The position numbers and the translations under genes are program-made. DNA of 64,000 bases. Source: CAZZBM01 sp964652255. GTDB taxonomy: Bacteria; Bdellovibrionota; Bacteriovoracia; Bacteriovoracales; CAZZBM01. The notes below the pieces were generated by a model, which saw nothing but the letters and a program-made list of their open reading frames with translations, was not told the DNA's origin and ran no database searches. Below, one piece after another: positions 1 through 9,074 of this stretch (position 1 is the first letter of the stretch; each line of letters begins with the position of its first letter). The stretch covers positions 1-64,000 of the forward strand of contig CAZZBM010000001.1 of NCBI GenBank assembly GCA_964652255.1. Reading direction: 5' to 3'.

Positions 1-53
1 AGGATTCAGATGAAGATCCAAAGAGTTCTTTTCTTAGAGAATTTTTTGAGTGA
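1..53 (+). CDS. 3' end of an unidentified gene (partial)
   Basis: An open frame enters from the left edge and ends at TGA 51-53. It encodes an acidic tail, DSDEDPKSSFLREFFE. Acidic C-terminal tails are common in real proteins, but 16 codons are too few to identify a family, and this could be chance. The stop lies inside the inverted-repeat structure at 36-75. Confidence 0.3.
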   Translation, partial: DSDEDPKSSFLREFFE

Positions 54-75
54 TCGTATCACTAGTCAATTCTCT
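36..75. repeat. nested inverted repeat (possible terminator hairpin)
   Basis: An outer pair AGAGAATT / AATTCTCT encloses an inner perfect 6-bp stem AGTGAT-CGT-ATCACT. It lies at the end of the possible leftmost gene and outside the presumed end of the decayed transposon. There is no clear U-tract after it on the + strand, so a terminator role is only a guess. Confidence 0.4.
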
Positions 76-124
76 TTGAAAAACTAAGAACTTATAAGAT
101 TTGAAGATATTACATTTTTTTACA

Positions 125-180
125 GTGAACTACCCGCACAGCATAGTTAGTGAGTTTGGTTTCGGAGATTATAAACTCAC
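125..180 (-). mobile_element. probable right end of IS605-type element (omega-RNA region)
   Basis: On the minus strand, just downstream of the tnpB remnant's stop, the sequence runs to GCGGGTAGTTCAC (ending at 125). As I recall, IS605/IS200-type elements often end in GGGTAGTTCAC-like sequence after a structured 3' region. In active elements that 3' region forms the guide-RNA scaffold of TnpB. No left end and no tnpA were found, so this is a remnant. Confidence 0.4.
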
Positions 181-655
181 CTAATAGTAACGGCTTACTC
201 CGTTTTTATTTTGTGTCCGACTGCATCCCACACCTAGACAATATGTTACACCTTGCTTTAACATATTCTTTGCTGCATTTACATCTCTATTATGTACTTC
301 ACTACAAGATTCACAAGTCCATTCTCTGATGGAAATTGTTAAATCTCGTTTTATCCAACCACAACTTGAACAGGTTTTACTATTTGGAAAGAATCTATCA
401 ATTTTAACAAATTGTCTATCATTTCAGTTAACTTTATATTCAAGCACAGTGTAAAATGAGCCCATGGAAACATCACTCATTGCTTTTACAAGGCAATGAT
501 TTTTCATTATATTTTTTACAGCTAAATCCTCAATTCAAATAGTTTGGTTTTCACGTATTATTTTTGCGGAAAGTTTATGCAAGTAATCTTTTTTAATGTT
601 TGTAATTTGTTCGTGTACTAAAGCAAGTTTTATTTTTTGTTTATTTAGTGATTCT
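181..655 (-). pseudogene. tnpB: decayed IS605-family tnpB (C-terminal part)
   Basis: Reading the minus strand from about 655 to TAG at 181-183 gives a typical TnpB C-terminal half: KIKLALVHEQITNIKKDYLH, then IEDLAVKNIMKN with the RuvC-II Glu, then KTCSSCGW and CESC of the zinc ribbon, then NRDVNAAKN with the RuvC-III Asp. The N-terminal third with the RuvC-I Asp is absent. Two in-frame TGA codons interrupt the frame, one before IEDL and one in YKVN-TGA-NDRQ, where relatives often have Trp (or Cys at the first). Two other Trp codons here are TGG. It is therefore non-functional in this host, where UGA is a stop. Confidence 0.8.
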
Positions 656-753
656 AGGTTACAAATCTTATAAAAATAAGAAAATAAGTAAAAAATATAT
701 TTTTTATATAATCAATCTCATTGAAAAAAATTAGTTTTTTTTACTATTAAAAT

Positions 754-1692
754 CTAGTGTTCTTTTATTAAAGAAGAAGCATAATAAGTAATAATAAGAT
801 CAGCGCCAGCTCTTTTCAAACAAAATAAAAGCTCTTTTAATAAATCTTTTTCTGAAGAAGCATTTTTAATCATAAGATATTCCCCTGAAGTATGATAAGC
901 TACTATAGGCAGTAAGCTTTTTTCTTTAACTAAAGAAATTATATCTAAATACCAACTAGCTGGCTTAATAAGAAGTAAATCCGCACCTTCTTCTTCATCT
1001 AAAAGAGCTTCCTTTAAAGATTCTCTTTTTTGTGTCACATTAAGTTGATAAGTTTTTTTATCTCCTAGCAAATTAGCTTCTAAGGCTTGTCTAAATGGAC
1101 CATAAAGAGAAGAGGCATATTTACAAGAATAACTCATAATTAAGCGATTAGAAAAATTTTGAAGATCTAAATCTTGTCTTATTCTTTTTACTCGTCCATC
1201 CATCATATCTGATGGACTTAAAACATCTGCTCCAGCTTCAGCAAAATGTAGACTTAATTTTGATAAATAATCTAAAGTGAGATCATTATCCACATCCTGA
1301 TGAATTAAAATTCCATCGTGAGCATGATCTGTATAAGGATCTAAAGCAATATCTACCATAAGGATTAATTCAGGGAAATTTTTTTTTACGAATTGAACAG
1401 TTTGATAAAAAAAGTTTTTTTTATAGGCAAAAGCAGCATCACTTGTTCTTAAACTAGGTTCAATTTTTGGAAATAATAATATTGATTTTAATCCTTTACC
1501 TACTAATTCATTTAATTCTTTGATTAAATGATCTTGATCATAATAATAAATACCAGGCAAAGAAGGTATTTCATAAAATCCTTTTTCTATAATAAAAAAA
1601 GGAGCAATAAGATCATCTTTACTAAAAGAAACTTCTTGAACTAAATCTCTTATAAAAGAGTTCCTTCTTAATCTTCTAGGTCTTTTGAGCAT
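754..1692 (-). CDS. hemB: delta-aminolevulinic acid dehydratase (porphobilinogen synthase)
   Basis: HemB condenses two 5-aminolevulinates to porphobilinogen, an early cytoplasmic step of haem and corrinoid synthesis. The 312 residues match family length. Both Schiff-base lysine segments are visible: SYSCKYASSLYGPFR near residue 190 and LLIKPASWYLD near residue 243. The metal loop reads DIALDPYTDHAHDG, with no Cys triad, so this is the Mg-type rather than the Zn-type enzyme. Its start lies inside the end of sufE (17-nt overlap), so the two are probably co-translated. Its 3' end faces the decayed tnpB. Confidence 0.95.
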   Translation of the reverse strand: MLKRPRRLRRNSFIRDLVQEVSFSKDDLIAPFFIIEKGFYEIPSLPGIYYYDQDHLIKELNELVGKGLKSILLFPKIEPSLRTSDAAFAYKKNFFYQTVQFVKKNFPELILMVDIALDPYTDHAHDGILIHQDVDNDLTLDYLSKLSLHFAEAGADVLSPSDMMDGRVKRIRQDLDLQNFSNRLIMSYSCKYASSLYGPFRQALEANLLGDKKTYQLNVTQKRESLKEALLDEEEGADLLLIKPASWYLDIISLVKEKSLLPIVAYHTSGEYLMIKNASSEKDLLKELLFCLKRAGADLIITYYASSLIKEH

Positions 1693-2095
1693 ATCTTAAT
1701 CCTTCTAATAACATTTTTTTTTTCATGCTTTGCAAACCAAAGACCCTATTACTTGAAAGTAAGTTTTTAGGAAAAATTTCTAAAGACCAATCTAAAGACA
1801 AAAGTTGATTTGGCTCTTGAGCTGAATAAAGATAACATACAGCTTGAACTAAGCTATTCACTAAATAAGAAGAGCTATAGGCTAAATAAATAACTCGATT
1901 GTTTTTTAATTCTGCTTTTAACCAAACTTCAGATTGACAACCAATCACTAGTTGATCTTTTTCATAAGGACCTTGATAATGATAAGGACTATTTTTTCCA
2001 ATAGCTAGAAGTTGATCATAAGGATCAGCTAAAAAAAAGTACTCTTTAAGAAATTCACTTTTTTCTACAAAACTTCCTTCTTTGAAGTGAAACAC
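1676..2095 (-). CDS. sufE: SufE-family sulfur acceptor for Fe-S cluster assembly
   Basis: SufE accepts persulfide sulfur from the cysteine desulfurase SufS and passes it to the Suf scaffold. The 139-residue length is typical. The signature VIGCQSEVWL carries the acceptor Cys at about residue 53, preceded by the expected DPYDQLLAIGK helix. It is the upstream gene of a two-gene unit with hemB. An inverted repeat lies just upstream of its start. No sufS or sufBCD is in the window. Confidence 0.9.
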   Translation of the reverse strand: MFHFKEGSFVEKSEFLKEYFFLADPYDQLLAIGKNSPYHYQGPYEKDQLVIGCQSEVWLKAELKNNRVIYLAYSSSYLVNSLVQAVCYLYSAQEPNQLLSLDWSLEIFPKNLLSSNRVFGLQSMKKKMLLEGLRYAQKT

Positions 2096-2117
2096 TGTTT
2101 TTTTTTAACAAAAAGAA

Positions 2118-2138
2118 CCTAGGAAGAAAAGTCCTAGG
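2118..2138. promoter_or_regulatory. inverted repeat in the sufE / GYF-gene divergent region
   Basis: CCTAGGA and TCCTAGG form a perfect 7-bp inverted repeat with a 7-nt spacer. It sits in the 78-nt gap between two divergent genes, 22 nt from the sufE start. It could be an operator or a small hairpin in one leader; the sequence alone does not decide. Confidence 0.45.
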
Positions 2139-2173
2139 AAGAGATTTTAAGCCTTAATCCTAAAATAAAGATT

Positions 2174-3139
2174 ATGGATCTTAAGATCTTTCCTCTGAAA
2201 CCTCTATCTGAAGAAGAGATCATGCAACATAACTATGATCTTATAAAACTTTGGATGGTTTCTCATGAACATCAAGTTTATGGTCCTTATCTAGAAGAAG
2301 AATTAAAATCTTTTCTTCTTTCCCTTGAACATAAAAATCATTTTTTAAATATTCAATTATGCAACTTAGAAAATGAAAAATGGCTTAAAAGAAATGAATG
2401 TTCTTTCTTAAGTAATACTCAAGCCTATCTTCTTCATCCAGAAAATTCTCAACATAGCTACTCTGATATTCTTCATCTTTTTAGAGAGAAAAAAATTTCT
2501 CTAGAGAGTCAAATTTCCTCAGATCAAGGTCAAAGCTTTAAAAGCTTAAAAGATATTCCTGAATTTATTGGTTTAGTTAAAAAAAATTTCAACCTACCAG
2601 ATTTTTTAGATGGTGATGATCTCTTTTATGATAAAACCCTACAAATTAAAATCAATGAAAAAAAGCAGAAAGAAGATCCTGTTACAAAACTAGTTGCTAA
2701 TATGAATCAAAGCAAGAGTCAACAAACTCAAATTATTCAAATGACTAAAGCTATTGCCAAACAAACCTCTGCTTCAGTTTATACTTTTGTTCTTCTTTTT
2801 ATTGCTTCATCTGTAGCAGGTTATCAATTTTATACTTCAAAAAAACAACCAACAACTCTTGTTCGAACTATTCAATCTGTAGAAAAACCAAAAAATCTTA
2901 CCCCTGAACCTGTGAGAACTCCTGCTGCAGCTCCTATTCAAAGAAGAATTCCCGTTAATGTTGATATTGATGGCATTGAGATTAAAAAAGAAGAAGTTAA
3001 ACCAAATAAAAATGATAGTAAAAAAGAAGCAGAAAGAATTCTTTCTGTTATTAAAGAACTAAAGAATCTTCCTACTGAAGAAGGTGAGGAAGAGGAAAAT
3101 TTAGAAGACACTCCTGAAGAAGAAAATCAAGTTGAATAA
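2174..3139 (+). CDS. GYF-like domain protein with one membrane segment
   Basis: The N-terminal part (about residues 25-75) holds LWMVSHEHQVYGPYLEEEL. This resembles the GYF_2/DUF4339 module, a protein-interaction fold that usually begins W-(Y/M)...GPx. A single membrane segment, SVYTFVLLFIASSVAGYQFY, lies near residues 200-220. It is followed by a Pro/Ala linker and a highly acidic C-terminal tail. Topology is probably N-in with the tail outside. The function is unknown. It diverges from sufE and overlaps the 3' end of the next minus-strand gene by 13 nt. Confidence 0.7.
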   Translation: MDLKIFPLKPLSEEEIMQHNYDLIKLWMVSHEHQVYGPYLEEELKSFLLSLEHKNHFLNIQLCNLENEKWLKRNECSFLSNTQAYLLHPENSQHSYSDILHLFREKKISLESQISSDQGQSFKSLKDIPEFIGLVKKNFNLPDFLDGDDLFYDKTLQIKINEKKQKEDPVTKLVANMNQSKSQQTQIIQMTKAIAKQTSASVYTFVLLFIASSVAGYQFYTSKKQPTTLVRTIQSVEKPKNLTPEPVRTPAAAPIQRRIPVNVDIDGIEIKKEEVKPNKNDSKKEAERILSVIKELKNLPTEEGEEEENLEDTPEEENQVE

Positions 3140-3549
3140 TCAATTATATATTGACTATTCTTAGAGAAAAAAAAAATATCTTTTTTATTTTTCAAAATAG
3201 AAATATAACTCTCTAAAATAGATACATAGTGTTTTAATTGAAGAGCTTTCATCTTTGATATTAAATTTATTTCATTAATATGCACTAATGTTATACTCAA
3301 TTGAATATTTTCTTCTATTTCTTTATTAAATTTTGTGCTTTTATTTTTATAATAAATGTAAAGATTTTCTATTTTTTTTTCATCTAAATCATCATTTTTT
3401 ATACAAAAACTAATTTCTTCAATATTAGCAAGAAGATCATTTTTTAGGATTTCAATCCTCTTGTTAAAGTTTTTTTCTTCTTCTTGCTCTTTAAATTCAA
3501 ATAATAGCAACTGCCCTAATAAAAAAAACATAAGGATCTCTCTTATCAA
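3127..3549 (-). CDS. small hypothetical protein with N-terminal membrane segment
   Basis: A 140-residue protein begins MIREILMFFLLGQLLLFEF, a short hydrophobic segment or signal anchor. A charged, Lys/Glu-rich, probably helical and coiled-coil-prone body follows. No family is recognised. It sits alone between a plus-strand membrane protein and divergent tmk. The absence of a better frame and the signal-like start argue that it is real, but the base composition is extreme. Confidence 0.5.
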   Translation of the reverse strand: MIREILMFFLLGQLLLFEFKEQEEEKNFNKRIEILKNDLLANIEEISFCIKNDDLDEKKIENLYIYYKNKSTKFNKEIEENIQLSITLVHINEINLISKMKALQLKHYVSILESYISILKNKKDIFFFSKNSQYIIDYST

Positions 3550-3607
3550 AAGAAAGAAATAAAGATCAAGTACAAAAAAAGTTCTTTTTATGCTAGAAAG
3601 GAGCTAA

Positions 3608-4210
3608 ATGGCATTAATTATTAGTTTTGAGGGAACAGAAGGCGCTGGAAAAGGATCTTGTTTAACTGTTTTTAAATCTTATTTAGAGAAAAAAAATAAA
3701 ACTGTTCATAGCTTTATTTCTCCCGGAGCAACATCTTTAGGTCTAGAAATAAGAAATCTTTTACTTCATCAATACCCAGACAAAAATTCTTTATCTGAGC
3801 TTTTTCTTTTTTTAGCTGATAGAACTGAGCTCATTGAAAAAAAAATAAAACCTTTACTTAATGAAGACTGCATTATTCTTCTTGATAGATTTCATGATTC
3901 TACTTTTGTTTACCAAGGTCTTTTGGGAGAATTTTCCACTGCCCAAATTCAAACACTACTCTCTACCTTTTCTCTATTAAATCTATGGCCACAACTGACT
4001 TTTTTTATTAAAACCTCTAGTGAAATTTTAAGAAAAAGATGCTTAGAGAAACAACTAGATTTTATGGAAAAAAAACATCAAGTAGATCAAATTCAATCTT
4101 ATTATGAACAATTTAAAGAAGAAAGAATTAAAACTATTGATAATAGTTTTTCTCTAGAACATAGTTTAAAACAAATGGTTGAAATTTATGAATCTCATTA
4201 CTCTTCTTAA
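3608..4210 (+). CDS. tmk: thymidylate kinase
   Basis: Tmk phosphorylates dTMP to dTDP for DNA synthesis. The 200-residue protein has a P-loop at residues 8-16 (GTEGAGKGS, slightly unusual where GKST is common). The substrate motif DRFHDSTFVYQG corresponds to the classic DRYxDSxxAYQG. The usual REPGGT is altered to SPGATS. A GGAG ribosome site lies 4 nt before ATG. It heads a tmk-holB-ricT cluster, an order shared with many bacteria. Confidence 0.92.
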   Translation: MALIISFEGTEGAGKGSCLTVFKSYLEKKNKTVHSFISPGATSLGLEIRNLLLHQYPDKNSLSELFLFLADRTELIEKKIKPLLNEDCIILLDRFHDSTFVYQGLLGEFSTAQIQTLLSTFSLLNLWPQLTFFIKTSSEILRKRCLEKQLDFMEKKHQVDQIQSYYEQFKEERIKTIDNSFSLEHSLKQMVEIYESHYSS

Positions 4211-4763
4211 AGAAAAAAAACTTTTCTCTTCTTATCTTCTCCATTGCTCTGAAGATTTTTTTCATCTTTTTTACAAGAACTTCATTCATCAAGTCACTAA
4301 GATCTACTCCCCAAAAGCTTACAATGAAATTCATTTCAATGATGTTGATCTTAAATTCTATTTTAAACCTCAATTTAGTCCCTATGAGTTTTTCTTCTTC
4401 AGTGAAACTCCTTCAAAAAATTTTTATGAAAAACTTCTTAAAATCCTAGAAGAACCTCCTTATCCTCTTGTCTTTTTTTTTCGTTATGAATCTCATATTC
4501 CAAAAACTATTCAATCTAGGTCTCTAAGTTTTTATTTTAAGGATCAAAATTTTAATGAAGATCTTCTTAAAAATTATCAAAAATTAGGTCAAGAACTTCA
4601 AAATAAATTTTTTTTTTATTCTGACAAATACCTCACTCTTTTAAAAACCTATCTAGAAGAAAGACCTTATCACCTTCAACACCTGAATTTACAACTAGAG
4701 CTTTTTCAACTAAAAAAAGACTATGAAGCTTGTACAAGTTCGCTTTCCGGGTCAAGGTCGTAG
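4188..4763 (+). CDS. holB: reduced DNA polymerase III delta'-like subunit
   Basis: Delta' is the stator of the clamp loader. The key evidence is KLLKILEEPPYPLVFFF followed by HIPKTIQSRSLSFYF. These match the delta' stretch LLKxLEEPP...TIxSRC, although the Cys of the usual SRC is replaced. At about 191 residues it is much shorter than the usual 300 or more, and no Walker A is visible. Delta' often lacks ATPase activity, so this is compatible with the role. The ATG at 4188 is preferred over an in-frame TTG 9 nt earlier. It overlaps tmk by 23 nt and ricT by 41 nt. Position between tmk and ricT supports the call. Confidence 0.7.
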   Translation: MNLITLLKEKKLFSSYLLHCSEDFFHLFYKNFIHQVTKIYSPKAYNEIHFNDVDLKFYFKPQFSPYEFFFFSETPSKNFYEKLLKILEEPPYPLVFFFRYESHIPKTIQSRSLSFYFKDQNFNEDLLKNYQKLGQELQNKFFFYSDKYLTLLKTYLEERPYHLQHLNLQLELFQLKKDYEACTSSLSGSRS

Positions 4764-5664
4764 TGAAACCTTTCTTTTAGGTGACAGATCCTATTCTTAT
4801 GGTGATAAAGTGTTGGCTCAAAGTGAACGAGGAATCACCTTAGGTTATATTAGTTCTTTTCCTTATACTGATCCTAAAATAGATTCTTCTACCTTAAAAA
4901 CAATTAAAAGATTAGCTACCGTTAAAGATGAAGAAGAAGCTATCAATCTTCACCAAAAACAAAAAAAAACTCAATTTCTTTGTGAAAAAATTGCACAAGA
5001 TTTAAAGTTAGATATTACCTTAACTCATGCTTTATTTACAGATTTTAATAAAAAAATTATTTTTTATTTTTTAGCTCCTCAAAAAATAGACTTTAGGGAG
5101 TTATTAAAAAAACTTGCTCAAGAACTTAAAAAAAGTATTGAACTTCGTCATATCTCTCAAAGAGATCGTTCTTCTGCTTTAGGTGGAATTGGTCCCTGTG
5201 GCTTAGAACTTTGTTGTTCCTCTTTTTTAAAAAAATATGGTCACGTCGCTATTAAAACAGTGAAAAATCAACAGCTCTCTTTAGCTGACAGTAAAGCTAA
5301 TGGTGTATGTGGAGTTCTAAAATGTTGTCTCAACTATGAAAATGACTTCTATACAGAACAACATCAAAAAGCTCCTCCTTTAGGATCTCTTATTGCTACA
5401 CAATCTGGCTTTAAAGGGAGAGTTGAAAAAATAAATCTTTTAGAAGGAACTTTTGAACTTCTTACTCCTCCTAATATTTTAAAAAAATGTTATTTTGAAG
5501 ATTTTAAAGAAGTGATAAGTGCTGAACAAGTCAACTTTGATGGACCCGTCACAAAAGATCAAGAAGTAATTTTAGGAATGAAAAAAAATAGTTTTCCAAA
5601 AAGTATTGAAGAAGAAACTTCTATTTTTATAGAAAACTATTTTAGAGAAGAAGACTCTCCTTAA
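4723..5664 (+). CDS. ricT: PSP1-domain protein, RicT/YaaT family
   Basis: The 313-residue protein carries the conserved PSP1 core: [19 protein letters not shown], then [16 protein letters not shown]. Its paired cysteines bind an Fe-S cluster in the RicAFT complex of Bacillus, where the protein affects RNA processing and development. Function outside Firmicutes is less clear. The N-terminal [17 protein letters not shown] is also typical. It ends in a 4-nt overlap with the convergent nrdJ gene. Confidence 0.88.
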   Translation: MKLVQVRFPGQGRSETFLLGDRSYSYGDKVLAQSERGITLGYISSFPYTDPKIDSSTLKTIKRLATVKDEEEAINLHQKQKKTQFLCEKIAQDLKLDITLTHALFTDFNKKIIFYFLAPQKIDFRELLKKLAQELKKSIELRHISQRDRSSALGGIGPCGLELCCSSFLKKYGHVAIKTVKNQQLSLADSKANGVCGVLKCCLNYENDFYTEQHQKAPPLGSLIATQSGFKGRVEKINLLEGTFELLTPPNILKKCYFEDFKEVISAEQVNFDGPVTKDQEVILGMKKNSFPKSIEEETSIFIENYFREEDSP

Positions 5665-8600
5665 GAACAGCCTGTGGTTGTACCACAATCATCACATTTT
5701 AAACAAGAACCATTTCTTCTCATTTTATAAGCGCCACAATTATTACAAGCTTCTCCTTCATAACCTTGAATTTTTGCTTCTTGTTTCAAGAGATGTCTTT
5801 TAGTGATACTCACTTGTCCATCAGCATGAATTTTTTTTTCAATAAGAGCTAAAAGTGGAGCTTCTTTATAACTATTTTTTTCTGCTACATAATCTGGTTT
5901 TAAACTATCTTGAGGAGGAACTTGCACTAAATCAAAACGATCTAAGTACTGCCATGCTAATTCTCTAAAAATATAATCAACAATAGAAGTACTCATTTTA
6001 ATATGATCATGACCTGTAACAATCCCATTAGGTTCAAATTTAGTATAAACAAAAGCATCCACAAATTCATCTAAAGGAACTCCGTACTGAAGACCTAAAG
6101 AAACAGCCATAGCAAAACAACTCATTAAGGAACGATACCCTGCACCTTCTCTATGCATATCAATAAAAACTTCACCTAAAGCTCCATCTTGATACTCTCC
6201 AGTTCTAAGATAAATTTTATGTCCACCCACATAAGCTTTTTGAGTCACACCGTAACGTCTTTGTGGAAGATGTCTTCTTTGACCTCTTGTTAAGACTTCA
6301 GCTAATTGTTCTACAGGAGCTTTGTCATAAAGATCTTCTTCTTCTGAAAATGTACTTTCTAACACTTGAGAAAGTTTTGAGCCATCTCGATAAAGAGCAT
6401 TGCATTTTAACATTAATTTCCAGCTCATCTCATAAGCTTCTTGAATATCCTTTAAAGTAGCTTCTTTGACCATATTAATAGTTTTAGAAATTGACCCTGA
6501 AATATAAGGCTGAGTAGCAGCAAGCATTTTTACATGACCTTGCCATTGAATAAATCTTTTTCCGTATTTACCACATTTATTAGCACAATCAAAAACACAG
6601 TAATGTTCTACTTTTAAAAAAGGAGCACCCTCTAAGGTCATTCTTCCACAAATAAGATCAGCTGCTTCTTGAATCTCTTCAGGAGTAAAACCTAAGACTT
6701 TTAATACTGATTGATCTTGAGCAATCTTTAACCTCTTAAGACAATCTTCTCCTAAAATATAAGAAGAAAAAGCTTGATTTAAATCAAAAATATAAGGAAG
6801 TTGATTTTCAATTCTTGTAAGTTCTTCTTCTGTAAAACCTTTCTTTTTTAAAGAATCTTTATTAATAGTAAAATGATTCAACTTTAAAGTTCCAGTGGCA
6901 TAGGTAGTAATGGCTTGTATTTCTGATGAGGTATAACCTAAATTTTTTAAAGCTGGAGGAACACTTTGGTTAATAATTTTAAAGTAGCCACCTGAAGCAA
7001 TTTTTTTAAATTTTACGAGAGCAAAATCAGGTTCAATCCCCGTAGTATCACAATCCATAACTAAACCAATAGTACCCGTAGGAGCAATCACGGTCACTTG
7101 AGCATTTCTAAAACCATATTGAGAACCTAAATGAATAGCTTCCTTCCAAGTTTTTCTTCCAGCTTCTACTAAAGCTTGATCTTTAACTAAATGAGCTTTA
7201 AGTGGTTGAGGATTAATCGTTAACTGTTCATAATCATTTTCTACTCCCAGAGAAGCTCTTTCATGATTACGTAAAACTCTTAACATGGATTCTTTATTTT
7301 CTTGAAATCTTTTAAAAGGTCCAAGCTCTTTAGCTATTTCAGCACTTGTTTTATAAGCAACAGCCGACATTAAACTTGTTAAAGCTGCAGCAAATTGTCG
7401 TCCTTCTTCTGAATCATAGGCTAAACCTAAAACCATAAGAAGTGATCCTAAGTTAGCATAACCTAAACCTAGAGTTCTATAATTATAGGTTCCTAAAGCA
7501 ATCACTTGAGAAGGAGATTGAGACATATAAACACTAATTTCTAAAACTAATGTCCATAACCTTAAAGCATGTTCATAATCTTGAAGTAAAAATTGATTCT
7601 TTTCTAAATCATAAAATTTTAATAAGTTTAAAGAAGCCAAATTACAAGCTGTATCATCTAAAAACATGTATTCAGAGCAAGGATTAGAAGCTTTTATTCT
7701 TCCATCTTGAGGACAAGTATGCCATTCATTAATAGTGTCATCAAATTGAAGACCTGGATCAGCTGATTGCCAAGCAGCTAAAGAAATCTTTCTCCAAAGA
7801 TCTTTTGCTTTCACAGTTTTAATCACTTCACCAGTAACTCTTGACTTTAAATGCCAATCTTCATTTTTTTCTAAAGCTTTAAAAAAAGAATTGGGGACTC
7901 TTACTGAATTATTAGCATGCTGACCACTGACTGTTTCATAAGCTTCACCACGATAATCTAAATCAAAAACATCTAAATGAAATTCTTCTATTTCCTGTGC
8001 CATCTTCAGCACCCGGTCAATCATAGAAGTTGTCACTCCTTGCTGTCTTGCTTCTAAAATAAATTTTTTTAAATCTGGATCTTCATTTTTAACAGCATAA
8101 AAAATTTTCTTTAAATATTTTTCATTAATTAAAGAACCTGTGACTAAAGCAGCTACTTTCTCCTCTTCTCTAGCTTTCCAAGTAATAAATTCTTCCACAT
8201 CAGGATGATCTAAATCTAAACAAACCATCTTTGCTGCACGCCGAGTTGTTCCTCCTGATTTAATAGCTCCAGCAGCTTTATCCCCTACTTTTAAAAAAGA
8301 TAACAGTCCTGAGGAGTACCCTCCACCACTTAAAACTTCACCTTTTCCTCTTACTTGAGAAAAATTACTTCCTGTTCCAGAGCCATATTTAAATAAACGG
8401 GCTTCTTTCACCCAAAGATCCATAATCCCGCCCTCTTGAACAAGATCATCTTTAACACTTTGAATAAAACAAGCATGAGGCTGAGGTCTTTCATAGGCTG
8501 AAGTTGATTTTTGTAAATTTCCTGCATCATCAACATAATAATGACCCTGAGGCTGACCCTTGATACCATAAGCTTCAAATAAACCAGTATTTAGCCACTG

Positions 8601-8963
8601 AGGAGTATTGGGAGCTGCCATTTGATGTGCTAACATATAACACATCTCATCATAAAAATTTTGTGCATCTTCAGCTGAGTCAAAATAATTTCCTTTTTCT
8701 CCCCAAGTTTTCCAACAAAGAGCCATACGATGAAAAACATCTCTAGCATCATCTTCCATTCCTTTATCAAGAACACCAGCTTTACGAATATATTTTTGAG
8801 CTAGAACATCACTTGCTACTTGAGACCAGTTTTTAGGCACGGTAATATAAAGCTGTGAATGTTCTGATCCATCGAGGTTTCTTACAACGCTTTTTCTCTT
8901 TTCAAATTCTAGACCCGAATAAGGATTTTTTGTTTTCTTTGTAAAATGACGTTTAATTTTCAC
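5661..8963 (-). CDS. nrdJ: adenosylcobalamin-dependent (class II) ribonucleotide reductase
   Basis: NrdJ reduces ribonucleotides using a cobalamin-generated thiyl radical, so it is oxygen-indifferent. Diagnostic pieces are [20 protein letters not shown] (catalytic Cys-x-Glu), [11 protein letters not shown] and [20 protein letters not shown]. The Cys-rich tail is [18 protein letters not shown] followed by [10 protein letters not shown]. The GTG at 8963 is the likely start: AAGGAGG lies 7 nt upstream, and the product begins [10 protein letters not shown] as in relatives. A longer frame to ATG 9017 exists. About 1100 residues, full length. No class I or III reductase is in the window, and B12 must be made or imported. 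Confidence 0.95.
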   Translation of the reverse strand: MKIKRHFTKKTKNPYSGLEFEKRKSVVRNLDGSEHSQLYITVPKNWSQVASDVLAQKYIRKAGVLDKGMEDDARDVFHRMALCWKTWGEKGNYFDSAEDAQNFYDEMCYMLAHQMAAPNTPQWLNTGLFEAYGIKGQPQGHYYVDDAGNLQKSTSAYERPQPHACFIQSVKDDLVQEGGIMDLWVKEARLFKYGSGTGSNFSQVRGKGEVLSGGGYSSGLLSFLKVGDKAAGAIKSGGTTRRAAKMVCLDLDHPDVEEFITWKAREEEKVAALVTGSLINEKYLKKIFYAVKNEDPDLKKFILEARQQGVTTSMIDRVLKMAQEIEEFHLDVFDLDYRGEAYETVSGQHANNSVRVPNSFFKALEKNEDWHLKSRVTGEVIKTVKAKDLWRKISLAAWQSADPGLQFDDTINEWHTCPQDGRIKASNPCSEYMFLDDTACNLASLNLLKFYDLEKNQFLLQDYEHALRLWTLVLEISVYMSQSPSQVIALGTYNYRTLGLGYANLGSLLMVLGLAYDSEEGRQFAAALTSLMSAVAYKTSAEIAKELGPFKRFQENKESMLRVLRNHERASLGVENDYEQLTINPQPLKAHLVKDQALVEAGRKTWKEAIHLGSQYGFRNAQVTVIAPTGTIGLVMDCDTTGIEPDFALVKFKKIASGGYFKIINQSVPPALKNLGYTSSEIQAITTYATGTLKLNHFTINKDSLKKKGFTEEELTRIENQLPYIFDLNQAFSSYILGEDCLKRLKIAQDQSVLKVLGFTPEEIQEAADLICGRMTLEGAPFLKVEHYCVFDCANKCGKYGKRFIQWQGHVKMLAATQPYISGSISKTINMVKEATLKDIQEAYEMSWKLMLKCNALYRDGSKLSQVLESTFSEEEDLYDKAPVEQLAEVLTRGQRRHLPQRRYGVTQKAYVGGHKIYLRTGEYQDGALGEVFIDMHREGAGYRSLMSCFAMAVSLGLQYGVPLDEFVDAFVYTKFEPNGIVTGHDHIKMSTSIVDYIFRELAWQYLDRFDLVQVPPQDSLKPDYVAEKNSYKEAPLLALIEKKIHADGQVSITKRHLLKQEAKIQGYEGEACNNCGAYKMRRNGSCLKCDDCGTTTGCS

Positions 8964-8970
8964 TTGATGT

Positions 8971-8977
8971 CCTCCTT
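8971..8977 (-). promoter_or_regulatory. strong ribosome binding site of nrdJ
   Basis: AAGGAGG on the minus strand lies 7 nt upstream of GTG 8961-8963. Strong Shine-Dalgarno sites are not common in this window. This one moves the nrdJ start 18 codons inside the longest frame. Confidence 0.75.
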
Positions 8978-9074
8978 CTAGTTTTACTAGAAAAACTCTT
9001 TTTTCAATTAAGGTCAACGAAGTTTTTATTTTTTTTTTTGTTTTTCTGTAAAAATAGGGATATAGAAATAGTTG

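Noticed and set aside
181..655. Idea that the host itself reads UGA as Trp
   Set aside because: Host genes end at TGA in many ATGA overlaps (sdhC-sdhA, sdhA-sdhB, murF-ddl) and use TGG for Trp, so UGA is a stop.
6263..6460. Open frame on the plus strand inside nrdJ
   Set aside because: It is antisense to a well-conserved part of nrdJ, with no protein-like motif or ribosome site.
8963..9074. Cobalamin riboswitch upstream of nrdJ
   Set aside because: The divergent gap is only about 110 nt and AT-rich, and I see no B12-box-like sequence; too short for the known riboswitch.
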